Translations under genes and position numbers: made by a program
In this document: positions 1 through 8,616 of the stretch, piece by piece
How positions within the stretch are numbered: the stretch's first letter is position 1
How the letters are laid out: every line of letters starts with the position of its first letter
NCBI GenBank assembly: GCA_965212525.1
Contig: CBDBVC010000025.1
Span: 1 to 64,000 of the forward strand
Source: SZUA-38 sp965212525
GTDB lineage: Bacteria > Pseudomonadota > Gammaproteobacteria > Xanthomonadales > SZUA-38
Length of the DNA stretch: 64,000 nucleotides
Direction of reading: 5' to 3'
Notes under the pieces: generated by a model
The model's database searches: none
Told to the model about the DNA's origin: nothing
What the model saw: only the letters and a program-made list of their open reading frames with translations

Positions 1-226
1 ACCGCTGATGCAGTTGTCGAAATTGATCAGCTTGGGTGACATGCCGTTCAGATCGATGTCAAACTGCATGGATGTGGCTTGGCCATCATTGACGAAATCG
101 AGATTCAGCTGAGTTTGCTTGCCGTTCTGTACTGGGGTGACCAGAAGATCAGAGCTTGCTGCAAACGCTGAAGTGGACAGAAGACCCGAAAGCCACTGCA
201 GCTGTAAGTGTTGATACTTTTTTCAT
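1..226 (-). pseudogene. Secreted cohesin-like protein, 5' part only, frameshifted
   Basis: A good ribosome-binding site (AGAGGA) precedes the ATG at 226. The start reads MKKVSTLTAAVAFG and continues, after dropping one base from the GGG run at 185-187 (written CCC on the plus strand), as LLSTSAFAASSDLL. That is a normal Sec signal peptide with AFA cleavage. The frame then stays open to the window edge. The mature part (VQNGKQTQLNLDF, then SMQFDIDLNG) has the alternating beta pattern typical of the start of cohesin-type domains; this family call is inference from a short stretch. It lies 38 bases after a gene ending in dockerin-like repeats, so the two may be partners. As written, the reading frame stops after about 25 codons, through a real mutation or a sequence error. 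Confidence 0.5.
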
Positions 227-264
227 TACGTATTCCTCTTTGAAATCTGTTTGCAGATCACTGA

Positions 265-1086
265 TTAGCATTCAGCTGTTGCGTTACCCAGAATGAAATC
301 GACGAGTAACTGGAGATCCTGGACATTGATTGTAGTATCGAGGTTCTCATTGGCGTTACACATGCCTGAACACGGCGCGGTACCGAGAATTTCGTTCACC
401 AGCTCCTGAAGATCCTGTACGTTAATGGTGTTGTCCAGTGGTACGAAGGCATCACCAGGACAGGCTCGACCGATGGCTGAACTGCGGCGACCTACATAGT
501 CATCCAGACCAACCTGAGTGAATCCACCAAGACCACCGATGGCGCCCATGCGAATGGAAGCGATGGTGTTGGCAGCGGCCGAGGTGCCTGAAGCGTCAGG
601 TGTGGCACCTGGTGCTGCAGCATTGGAGTCTACATACAGATCAACGGTGCCGTTGGCTGTCCAGTGCAGCTCGACTGAATGCCAGTCAACCAGACCGTTA
701 ACCGGGGCAGAAGCGGAAGTACCACCGTCGGTGGTTGTGTAGTTGACGTTGGTACCATCGTAAGTCAGTGAATAGATGACATTGGTTCCGCCAACATCGC
801 TGTAGGCTTCGTACAGTGTCACCGAGGTGCCGGCACCCGTGGCGAAGAAGTAGAATCGCTGATTGATCACAGCTTCATCCGTAATCTGATCCTGTTCGAA
901 GACGTCGCCAGCACCCGAGGCACTCATGGCACACTGACCCAGGTAGCGTGACAGGGGGTTACTGCCGAATCCGCCTTCCTGTACGGCACCATTGCTCGCG
1001 TCCCAACCAGTCAGCTGGCAGGCGTTTGCAACACTGGCACCGGCCAGAAGACCGAGCGCTGCGACTGTAGTTACAAATCTTTTCAT
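265..1086 (-). CDS. Secreted protein with LamG-like domain and C-terminal dockerin-like repeat pair
   Basis: 273 residues. Residues 1-22 form a Sec signal peptide ending ASVANA. Residues about 25-200 look like a concanavalin/LamG-type beta sandwich (VDWHSVELHWTANGTVDLYVD is typical of that fold). The C-terminus carries two copies of a roughly 24-residue unit, each with D-x-T-I-N-V-Q-D-L-Q followed by LV and IL-G, in the manner of the paired calcium-binding halves of a type I dockerin, with cysteines between and after them. The following gene on the same strand begins like a cohesin. The ligand is unknown; a carbohydrate or protein at the cell surface is plausible. The signal peptide and repeats are seen directly; the domain names are inference. 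Confidence 0.7.
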   Translation of the reverse strand: MKRFVTTVAALGLLAGASVANACQLTGWDASNGAVQEGGFGSNPLSRYLGQCAMSASGAGDVFEQDQITDEAVINQRFYFFATGAGTSVTLYEAYSDVGGTNVIYSLTYDGTNVNYTTTDGGTSASAPVNGLVDWHSVELHWTANGTVDLYVDSNAAAPGATPDASGTSAAANTIASIRMGAIGGLGGFTQVGLDDYVGRRSSAIGRACPGDAFVPLDNTINVQDLQELVNEILGTAPCSGMCNANENLDTTINVQDLQLLVDFILGNATAEC

Positions 1087-1296
1087 GATTAACCTCTTTT
1101 ATAAAAAACCACCAAAAATCAGATGGTTATGTTTCTTTTAGCCCACGATCAGGCTAAATTGTTTATATTCTTCACCTTTTACAGCGTATTGGTGGCCGAA
1201 AAAGCGCCAAAAAAATCCATTTTTTTGAAAATTTCCTGATGGATCGATCATCAGCATGCAATGCCGTTGCTGGCAACACGCGAAACAGGCTCATTC

Positions 1297-2118
1297 TCAG
1301 CCGATCATTCGATTCAGTTCAGCCAGCTCGTGATTGCTGAATCCGGCTGTCAGTCTTGCCGGTTCATTCAGCGGCCCCTTGATCTGATCGGCCATGTGCG
1401 TTTTCAGTAGTGACAGAAAGGTGGACTCGGGCTCCAAACCGGCCTCGTCACAGCAGTGTCGGAACCAGCGACTGCCGATCTCGACATGCCCCACCTCCTC
1501 CTCAAGGATGATATGCAGCAGACGAACCGTCTCCACATCGCCCTGTGCCTCGAGTTTTTCGATCATCGCCGGAGTGACATCCAGGCCACGTGCTTCCAGC
1601 ACACGCGGCACCAGCGCCATGCGCTCAAGCCGGTCATGATCGGTCTTCAGTGCCATCTCCCACAGGCCATTGTGGGCAGACATTGCACCGTAATGGCTGT
1701 TCATCTGCTGCAGGCGACTGGCCAGCATTGTGAAGTGTCGCGCCTCATCGGCAGCCACACTGGCCCAGTCCAGGTAAAAGCGAGCAGGCATGGAACCGAA
1801 TCTGTAGACAGCATCCAGCGCCAGGTTGATGGCATTGAATTCGATATGGGCGATGGCGTGCACCAGTGCTGCCCTGCCCGCCTCCGTGCCCAGGCGGCGC
1901 CTTGGAACGACTGCAGGGTGCACCAGTTCGGGTTGAGCCGGGCGACCCGGTGTCTCGATACGGTCCGCTGCTTGCCACGCTGCGGATTGCCAGTCTGCCG
2001 CTTTTTCTGGCTGCAGCTGCTCGTGCAATCGAGACGCCAGCATGGCCTTTTCTTCCGGTTCGTTCGTCATCAGGGCCCGGTGGGCATGCTGTTGCGGCCA
2101 GTTGGGTGAAACACTCAT
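1297..2118 (-). CDS. DUF455 ferritin-like protein
   Basis: 273 residues, matching the DUF455 family, a ferritin-like four-helix fold related to the tRNA hydroxylase MiaE. The helices carry candidate di-iron ligands: HIEFNAINLALD, then DEARHF, then EEEVGHVEIGSRW near residue 210. The EARHF and E-x-x-H motifs are the usual carboxylate/histidine iron ligands. The biochemical role of the family is not established. The gene starts 9 bases after purF ends and is probably the last gene of the fimV-purF transcription unit. Confidence 0.85.
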   Translation of the reverse strand: MSVSPNWPQQHAHRALMTNEPEEKAMLASRLHEQLQPEKAADWQSAAWQAADRIETPGRPAQPELVHPAVVPRRRLGTEAGRAALVHAIAHIEFNAINLALDAVYRFGSMPARFYLDWASVAADEARHFTMLASRLQQMNSHYGAMSAHNGLWEMALKTDHDRLERMALVPRVLEARGLDVTPAMIEKLEAQGDVETVRLLHIILEEEVGHVEIGSRWFRHCCDEAGLEPESTFLSLLKTHMADQIKGPLNEPARLTAGFSNHELAELNRMIG

Positions 2119-2127
2119 GATGCCTGC

Positions 2128-3570
2128 TCAGGAAGCGTTTTTCAGGTTCTCGAAGTAGCCTTCCGGCACCTGGGTGATGTATTCATTGGAAAAACAGGAG
2201 GTGTCAAACTGACTGATGTCCCTGTTGCCTTCGGCGCAGGCAGAGACCAGATCATCCAGCTCCTGATAGATCAGGCGGTCGGCACCGAGCTCGGCACAGA
2301 TCTCTTCCTCGCTGCGGTTGTAGGCGATCAGCTCCTGCTGTGTCGGCATGTCGATACCGTAGACATTGGGGTATCGCACCGGCGGTGCGGCCGAAGCAAA
2401 ATAGACATTTCTGGCACCGGCTTCACGCGCCAGTTGAATAATCTGTCGCGAGGTTGTGCCACGAACGATGGAATCGTCGATGATCAACACATTTTTCTTG
2501 CGGAATTCGAGATCGACCACATTCAGTTTGCGTCGAACCGATTTCTCGCGCTCCGATTGTTCGGGCATGATGAAGGTACGGCCCACATAGCGGTTCTTGA
2601 TGAAGCCCTCGCGGTATTTCACACCCAGTTCGTAGGCCAGGGGTATCGCCGCTGTGCGTGAGGTATCCGGTACAGGAATGACCACATCGATATCGTGATC
2701 GGGCCATTCCCGCAGTATCTTCCTGGCCAGTGCCTCACCCATGCGAAGGCGAGCCTTGTACACCGAGATGTCGTCGATCATCGAATCGGGCCGGGCAAAA
2801 TAGACATACTCGAAGATGCAGGGTGAATAGCTGCTGGCCGGTACACACTGCTTGCGGTGCATTTCGCCGTCCAGCGTGATATAGATGGCTTCACCGGGCT
2901 TGATGTCACTGATCAGTGTAAAGCCGAGTGTATCGAGCGCCACGCTTTCGGAGGCCATCATGTATTCTCGACCCTCGGGCGTATCCCGGTAGCCGTAGAC
3001 GATGGGCCGGATGCCATTGGGATCGCGAAAACCCAGAATGCCCTTGCCCGGAATCAGTACCACATTGGCATAGCCGCCGATACAGCGACGATGCACACCC
3101 GAGACGGCCCTGAACAGGTGCTCCGGCCTCAGTTTCAGTTCACCGTGCACCTGCAATTCATGCGCAAACACATTCAGCAGCACTTCCGAATCGGATTCAG
3201 TATTGATGTGACGTCGATCGGACTTGAACAGCTCTTTCTTCAGCACATGGGCATTGGTCAGGTTGCCGTTATGCGCCAGGGCAATCCCGTAGGGTGAATT
3301 GACGTAGAACGGCTGTGCTTCCTCATCAGAATCACATCCGGCCGTGGGGTAACGCAGATGACCAATGCCGGCATTGCCCTGAAGGGTTTCCATCTCATGC
3401 TGCTGATAGACATCGCGAACCAGTCCATTGGCCTTGTGCAGATACATCTTGCGCTTCTTGGCCGTCGCTATGCCGGTGGCATCCTGGCCGCGATGCTGCA
3501 GCACGGTAAGGCCCTCATAAATACTGGCGGCTACGGGTGACTTGCCTACGATTCCGATAATGGCACACAT
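2128..3570 (-). CDS. purF: Amidophosphoribosyltransferase
   Basis: First committed step of purine synthesis: PRPP plus glutamine gives 5-phosphoribosylamine. 480 residues, close to the proteobacterial length. The N-terminal glutaminase starts MCAIIGIVG, leaving Cys2 as the nucleophile after Met removal, followed by HRGQDATGIAT and GIGHLRYPTAG. The C-terminal phosphoribosyltransferase half has the PRPP loop VLIIDDSIVRGTTSRQI. It lacks the long propeptide of the Bacillus type and so is E. coli-like. It begins 2 bases after cvpA ends, the cvpA-purF order conserved in gammaproteobacteria. Confidence 0.97.
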   Translation of the reverse strand: MCAIIGIVGKSPVAASIYEGLTVLQHRGQDATGIATAKKRKMYLHKANGLVRDVYQQHEMETLQGNAGIGHLRYPTAGCDSDEEAQPFYVNSPYGIALAHNGNLTNAHVLKKELFKSDRRHINTESDSEVLLNVFAHELQVHGELKLRPEHLFRAVSGVHRRCIGGYANVVLIPGKGILGFRDPNGIRPIVYGYRDTPEGREYMMASESVALDTLGFTLISDIKPGEAIYITLDGEMHRKQCVPASSYSPCIFEYVYFARPDSMIDDISVYKARLRMGEALARKILREWPDHDIDVVIPVPDTSRTAAIPLAYELGVKYREGFIKNRYVGRTFIMPEQSEREKSVRRKLNVVDLEFRKKNVLIIDDSIVRGTTSRQIIQLAREAGARNVYFASAAPPVRYPNVYGIDMPTQQELIAYNRSEEEICAELGADRLIYQELDDLVSACAEGNRDISQFDTSCFSNEYITQVPEGYFENLKNAS

Positions 3571-3572
3571 GG

Positions 3573-4274
3573 TCAGGTTCCGGGGTCGTCCTCATCATTG
3601 TCAGAGCCAGAATCCGGCTGGCCGCTGTCATCATTGTTGTCATCGTCCGGTGCTGATTCCGACTCAGACCTTGCATCATCGCGCGCTCGGTCATCATCTC
3701 CGGAGAGAAAATCACGAATATTGAAACGTGTGGTGTCGCCACTGTCGACGTCATCGCCGCCGGCCTCATCCGTTTCTGTGGCCGAATCATCAGCAAACAC
3801 CGATTGCAGCGATTCAGGGAAGAACTGGGTCGACCAGTCGGCCAGGCGCTCGAGTCGTGGCACCAGGACCGAATCCTGCCACCAGGCATCGCGTGTGAGC
3901 GGCGTCAGCTTCAGCAACAGGATCAGCGCTGTGACCAGCAACAGGGCACGGCCAAAGCCGAAAATCATGCCCAGCATGCGGTCGGTACCGGAGATGCCGG
4001 TGCTGTCAATCAGCTTGCCCAGCATGTAGTTCAGTATGCCGCCGGACAACAGCGTCACGACGAACAGCAGCACATATGACACGGCCAGTCGAGCCGATGG
4101 CAGTGATATCTCGTCCACCAGGCGTGCATCAAGATCATCGGAAAAGGTGGCGGCAACCCAGAACGCCGCTACCCAGATCGCCAGTGCCAGAAATTCGCGG
4201 GCAAAACCTCGAAACAGACTGATCACAATCGAGATCAGGAAAATGGCAATAACGCTGTAATCGGCCCAGTTCAT
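3573..4274 (-). CDS. cvpA: CvpA family membrane protein
   Basis: 233 residues. The first about 165 residues match CvpA: NWADYSVIAIFLISIVISLFRG at the start, then three further hydrophobic segments with the typical GILNYMLGKLIDSTGI and RMLGMIFGFGRALL. The last about 65 residues are a low-complexity Asp/Glu/Ser tail of the kind seen in Pseudomonas-type CvpA proteins. The family was first linked to colicin V export and is also implicated in envelope resilience; the mechanism is unknown. The start overlaps the stop of the SPOR gene by 4 bases (ATGA) and the end lies 2 bases before purF, indicating translational coupling. Confidence 0.92.
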   Translation of the reverse strand: MNWADYSVIAIFLISIVISLFRGFAREFLALAIWVAAFWVAATFSDDLDARLVDEISLPSARLAVSYVLLFVVTLLSGGILNYMLGKLIDSTGISGTDRMLGMIFGFGRALLLVTALILLLKLTPLTRDAWWQDSVLVPRLERLADWSTQFFPESLQSVFADDSATETDEAGGDDVDSGDTTRFNIRDFLSGDDDRARDDARSESESAPDDDNNDDSGQPDSGSDNDEDDPGT

Positions 4275-5230
4275 GGATGGCTCACGATGATGCCCTGAAG
4301 GTCGAAGGCAGACCGGATTCGGTCACGCGTGGATTCAGCCTCGCTGCGACGCAGCACCGGGCCGACACGCACACGATACGGCACCTGGCCCTGTCTTGAA
4401 TTGCTGACGTGCGCGACATAGCCTGCCGCACGCAATTTGTCCCGCAGTGAAATGGCATTGGCTTCCTGCCCGAAGCTCGCCACCTGAATCATCCAGGTCT
4501 TGAGGCCCTCTCGGTTTTCCGAGGCCGCGCTGACCGCTTCGATCTGCCGCACGGCGAAATTGATATCGGCGAACTGTGTGGTGAACATGCGGCCAGCCTC
4601 GGTAGCCTCATCCTTGTTGGAGTAGACCCCTGATGACACACGGTAGAGGGTCTTGCCGTCACGCTCGATGGGCGTCAGCCTGGCCTCCCAGCCTGCTGCC
4701 TGCACTCGCTGAGACAGCCCACTGGCGTTGTTCTCATTGCCGAATGTACCCAGTTGCAGAGTCCAGCCGGTCGCCTGTACTGCCATATCCGATGAAGCCT
4801 GAGGTTGTGGCTGTGTTGTTGCTGAAGTCGACCCGGCATCGCTTTCGGCGGTGGCAGTAGTCGTTTCCGAGGCCACGGCGGGAGCATCGCCCTCAACAGG
4901 TGCCGGTTCGGCGTCTGCCGTCTGGTTGGTGCTGCCGGACTGAACCGGTTCAGCATCAGCGGGATCCATCGGGATGACACGCGTTTCGACCACGGTACCC
5001 AAATCGGTTTGTGGTTCACTGCTGTCACCCTGAACAGGCACAGTCTCTGTCGACGGATTAACCGGCAACAGACGTGTCTCGTAGCCTCGATCAAGCTGAT
5101 CGGGAATGGGAACCTCGATTTCCTGATAGCCGTCAGTCGGCGGGCCGTCGAGAATCATTGGAATGAAGACGACACCGAGAATGACAAGTACGGTGGCACC
5201 AAGTAACCGTTGTTTGAGCGCTTTGTCCAT
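4271..5230 (-). CDS. SPOR-domain inner-membrane protein (DedD-like)
   Basis: 319 residues. There is one N-terminal membrane anchor at about residues 9-28 (LLGATVLVILGVVFIPMIL), preceded by Lys/Arg, so the bulk is periplasmic. A low-complexity Thr/Ala/Glu/Pro linker follows, then two SPOR units at about 155-225 (GWTLQLGTFGNENNASGLS) and 243-318 (WMIQVASFGQEANAISLR). SPOR domains bind denuded glycan strands at division septa. DedD occupies this position between folC and cvpA in enterobacteria and pseudomonads. Two SPOR copies is unusual for DedD, which normally has one. Confidence 0.88.
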   Translation of the reverse strand: MDKALKQRLLGATVLVILGVVFIPMILDGPPTDGYQEIEVPIPDQLDRGYETRLLPVNPSTETVPVQGDSSEPQTDLGTVVETRVIPMDPADAEPVQSGSTNQTADAEPAPVEGDAPAVASETTTATAESDAGSTSATTQPQPQASSDMAVQATGWTLQLGTFGNENNASGLSQRVQAAGWEARLTPIERDGKTLYRVSSGVYSNKDEATEAGRMFTTQFADINFAVRQIEAVSAASENREGLKTWMIQVASFGQEANAISLRDKLRAAGYVAHVSNSRQGQVPYRVRVGPVLRRSEAESTRDRIRSAFDLQGIIVSHP

Positions 5231-5303
5231 GTGGTGTGGATGCAGTAGCTGACAGGGAATTATAACAGAGGCTTTTCGCTCGATGATACAGTCACGACCC
5301 GAT

Positions 5304-6623
5304 TCAGCTTAAGTCCGTCGACTGAAACTCTCGGCTGATCTCGGAGACGGTGAGGAATGAACCACAACAGACGATAATGTCCTGCTTAGCAGCGCGTCCT
5401 GTTGCCATGTCAAGTGCCGTAGCCAGTTCATCCAGAACCACGACAGATTGCCCGCGCAGGGGCTCTCGCAGCACTGCCATCAGATCTGCAGCCGAGTGCC
5501 AGCGCGATCCGGCCTGCTGTCTTCGATGAGCGCTGATGTACCAGTGTGAAACCACATCCAGCAATGCAGTCACCAGTGCTGACGCCTGCTTGTCGGCCAG
5601 TGTTGCCAGGACAAGATGAACCTCGACGGGTCGGCTGTATTGACCTGCGTTGCGTGCTGCAAGCTTGTCGCGGATACTTCCGGCCAGAACAGCTGCCGCG
5701 GCCCCATTGTGAGCCACATCGACGACAATATCGGGATCAGTTTGCAGCGTCTGGAATCTTCCCGACAGCGAAATTGTGCACAGAGCCCGGTCAAGCGACT
5801 CCCTGTCGATCTTCTCGAGCCGGTCGAGCTGATCCAGCGCCATCATCGCAGCTGCAGCATTGTTCAACTGGACATCGCCCGCAATGGCGGGCCTTGGCAG
5901 CTCAGACAGTTCGATTCCTTCTGCGGTCAGCGACCAGTGATCATTCGATCGCACGATGTGATAATCACGACCACAGCGGATCAACCTGGCTCCGATTTCA
6001 TCGGCATGCGACTTGATCGACACGGGCATGTCACGGGCTGCAAAAATGGCGGCCCTGCCATTGCGGAAAACACCGGCCTTCTCGAAACCAATGGATTCAC
6101 GGTCCGGCCCGAGCCATTCGGTGTGATCAAGATCAATCGAGGTGACAATGGCGACATCGGCGTCTATCAGGTTGACGGCATCCAGCCTGCCCCCCAGACC
6201 CACCTCGAGAAGCGCCACATCGAGCGTCTGTCTGGCCATGCAGATCAGCGCTGCCAGTGTGGTGTACTCGAAATAGGTCAGTGACGTCGGCTCCGTACAC
6301 TGTTCGCGGGCGGCTTCGATCTGCTCGAATGCCTCCACCAGTGCCTCATCACTGATGTGTTCTCCATTGATCCGGATGCGTTCGTTGAAATGGTGGATAT
6401 GAGGTGAAGTGTAACTGCCATGTGCAGTACCAGCCGCTTGCAACAGGCGTTCGAAAATGGCCACAGTCGACCCCTTGCCGTTGGTGCCGGCAATGGTCAC
6501 GACCTGTTGCGCAGGCCTGGGAGAACCCAGCTGGTGGTAAACACGTCGGATACGATCCAGGCCCAGCTCTATTTCACTGGGATGCAGCTGTTCGATTCTG
6601 CTCAGCCAGTCTGTCAGGGGCAT
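5304..6623 (-). CDS. folC: Bifunctional folylpolyglutamate synthase / dihydrofolate synthase
   Basis: Adds glutamate to dihydropteroate and then to folates. 439 residues, the usual size. It shows the Mur-ligase type P-loop TIAGTNGKGSTV near residue 45, then SYTSPHIHHFNERIRING, GLGGRLDAVN and SIDLDHTEWLG, all family signatures, and ends in the ligase C-terminal domain (VVDVAHNG). It sits between accD and the SPOR gene as in many gammaproteobacteria. Confidence 0.96.
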   Translation of the reverse strand: MPLTDWLSRIEQLHPSEIELGLDRIRRVYHQLGSPRPAQQVVTIAGTNGKGSTVAIFERLLQAAGTAHGSYTSPHIHHFNERIRINGEHISDEALVEAFEQIEAAREQCTEPTSLTYFEYTTLAALICMARQTLDVALLEVGLGGRLDAVNLIDADVAIVTSIDLDHTEWLGPDRESIGFEKAGVFRNGRAAIFAARDMPVSIKSHADEIGARLIRCGRDYHIVRSNDHWSLTAEGIELSELPRPAIAGDVQLNNAAAAMMALDQLDRLEKIDRESLDRALCTISLSGRFQTLQTDPDIVVDVAHNGAAAAVLAGSIRDKLAARNAGQYSRPVEVHLVLATLADKQASALVTALLDVVSHWYISAHRRQQAGSRWHSAADLMAVLREPLRGQSVVVLDELATALDMATGRAAKQDIIVCCGSFLTVSEISREFQSTDLS

Positions 6624-6688
6624 GCTGATCGCCTGTTGTCCGCTCAGCCGTTCAACTGTCTCTGAAGGCTGCTGCTGATAACGGCAGT

Positions 6689-7780
6689 CTAGCTGTCCTT
6701 CTTGTCATCAGTTGCTGGCTTGTCTTCACTGTCTGCGGCAGGAACCGGCAGTTTTTCACCACGCGGGCGTGCGGCATCACTGACCACGGGTGGTTCGGGC
6801 TGCTCATCGGTCTTGGATGCAGGGCGCAGTTTTCTCGGTGCAGGATCGGGCCTGGGCTCATCGGAAGATGTTGTTTCGGGCGCTGCATCGCCACCCTCGT
6901 CATTGTCCATGCCAATGCGAGACTGCGGCGTGTTGTCGGTCAGAATCGAAAGCAGAGAGGCAATGGTTGACCGCAGTTCACGACGATCGACAATCATGTC
7001 AATTGCACCATGCTCGAGCAGGAACTCGCTGCGCTGAAACCCTTCCGGCAATTTTTCTCGAACAATCTGCTCGATCACACGGGGGCCCGCAAAACCGATC
7101 AGCGCACCCGGTTCTCCGATATTGATATCCCCCAGCATACCGAGAGATGCCGACACACCACCGGTGGTCGGATGGGTCAGTACCGAGATGTATGGCAGAC
7201 CCTCTTCCGCAAGTCGCGCGAGGGCGGCGCTGGTCTTGGCCATCTGCATCAGTGAGAACAGTGCTTCCTGCATGCGTGCCCCGCCCGTGGCCGAGAAACA
7301 GATCAGCGGGATGCGTTTCTCAAGCGCATAATGTGCTGCACGCTTGAATTTCTCACCCACGACTGCCCCCATCGAGCCACCCATGTACTTGAACTCAAAG
7401 GCACAGGCCACCACCGACTGGCCTTCCAGCATGCCCGTCATGGTGATGAGAGCATCACGTTCACCCACTGACTTCTGCGCCTGCGAGATGCGACTCTTGT
7501 ACGTTTTGCTGTCCTTGAACTTGAGTACATCTATCGGACTCAGGGATTCGTCCAGCTCGGTAGTCGATTCTACGTCGAGCAGTTTCAGCAGGCGTTCACG
7601 TGCACGAATCGGCATGTGAAAGTTGCATTTGGGACACACCTCGAGGTTACGTTCGAGTTCGGGCTGGTACAGTACCGACTGGCACTTGGTGCACTTGACC
7701 CAAACGCCTTCAGGGACGTTCTTCTTGCCACCACCTTCGGTACGGATGCGTGATGGCATGAGTTTCTGCAGCCAGCTCAT
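6689..7780 (-). CDS. accD: Acetyl-CoA carboxylase carboxyltransferase subunit beta
   Basis: Transfers carboxyl from biotin to acetyl-CoA in the first step of fatty acid synthesis, as part of an alpha2beta2 complex with AccA. 363 residues. The N-terminal zinc ribbon is present (KCTKC near residue 32 and CPKC near 52), followed by the crotonase-like core with SATGGARMQEALFSLMQM and HPTTGGVSASLGMLGD. The E. coli protein is about 304 residues; here an additional Pro/Asp/Glu/Lys-rich tail of roughly 70 residues follows the core. The tail is probably disordered. Confidence 0.96.
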   Translation of the reverse strand: MSWLQKLMPSRIRTEGGGKKNVPEGVWVKCTKCQSVLYQPELERNLEVCPKCNFHMPIRARERLLKLLDVESTTELDESLSPIDVLKFKDSKTYKSRISQAQKSVGERDALITMTGMLEGQSVVACAFEFKYMGGSMGAVVGEKFKRAAHYALEKRIPLICFSATGGARMQEALFSLMQMAKTSAALARLAEEGLPYISVLTHPTTGGVSASLGMLGDINIGEPGALIGFAGPRVIEQIVREKLPEGFQRSEFLLEHGAIDMIVDRRELRSTIASLLSILTDNTPQSRIGMDNDEGGDAAPETTSSDEPRPDPAPRKLRPASKTDEQPEPPVVSDAARPRGEKLPVPAADSEDKPATDDKKDS

Positions 7781-7812
7781 AGATTAATCCATTCTCGTGT
7801 CATGTGATGGGC

Positions 7813-8616
7813 CTAATTATCCAGAACGTGCCGGATTGGCGCAAGGAATTCACCCGCATTATCGGCAACATTGCGATTGCTGGCGGCAGCGTGGGCCAGT
7901 GTCTCTACCAGTGCACTGCCAATGACCGCGGCATCTGCCAGAGCTGCCATGCGATGCGCATCCTCGGCGGTCTTGATACCAAACCCGATCGCTACCGGCA
8001 GGCTGGTGTACTTGCCCACCTGTGTCAGATGGTCACGGATCTCGTCTTCACCCACAAGGCTGGCACCCGTCACGCCCTTGATCGCGACGTAATACAGGAA
8101 ACCCCGCGCCTTGTTGCAGATCAGCTCGAGCCTCTCTTCGGTGCTGGTGGGGGCAATCAGGAATGTCTGATAAATACCTTTCTCGAGCAGCAGAGCGCGC
8201 AGGTCATCGCCCTCTTCGGGCGGCAGATCAACCATCAGCACAGAATCGACGCCGGCAGCTGAAGCCCGTTCGGCGAACTTGTCGTGCCCCATGCGCTCTA
8301 TCGGGTTCAGATACCCCATGAGCACAACCCCGGTTCTACTGTCTGTACGCCTGAATTCTTCAATAATATCAAGAACATGATTAATGTCTGTACCGTTTCT
8401 GATGGCTCGCTCATAGGCCAGCTGAATCACGCTGCCATCCGCCATCGGATCGGAAAACGGGATCCCCACTTCGATCAGATCAGCACCATTGTCGGCCAGT
8501 GCGTGCATGATTCCGACCGTGGATTCCAGGTCTGGATCACCGGCAGAGATGAAGGGAATCAGTGCCTTGCGGCCTTCAGTCCTGAGATTTGCAAATATTT
8601 GGTCTATTCGATTCAC
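7813..8616 (-). CDS. trpA: Tryptophan synthase alpha chain
   Basis: Cleaves indole-3-glycerol phosphate to indole and glyceraldehyde 3-phosphate. 267 residues, standard length. The signature PFISAGDPDLESTVGIMHAL includes the conserved Asp, and EVGIPFSDPMADGSVIQ carries the catalytic Glu and Asp. FLYYVAIKGVTGA and IGFGIKTAEDA complete the phosphate site. The ATG overlaps the trpB stop by 4 bases (ATGA), which fits coupled synthesis of the two subunits. Confidence 0.97.
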   Translation of the reverse strand: MNRIDQIFANLRTEGRKALIPFISAGDPDLESTVGIMHALADNGADLIEVGIPFSDPMADGSVIQLAYERAIRNGTDINHVLDIIEEFRRTDSRTGVVLMGYLNPIERMGHDKFAERASAAGVDSVLMVDLPPEEGDDLRALLLEKGIYQTFLIAPTSTEERLELICNKARGFLYYVAIKGVTGASLVGEDEIRDHLTQVGKYTSLPVAIGFGIKTAEDAHRMAALADAAVIGSALVETLAHAAASNRNVADNAGEFLAPIRHVLDN

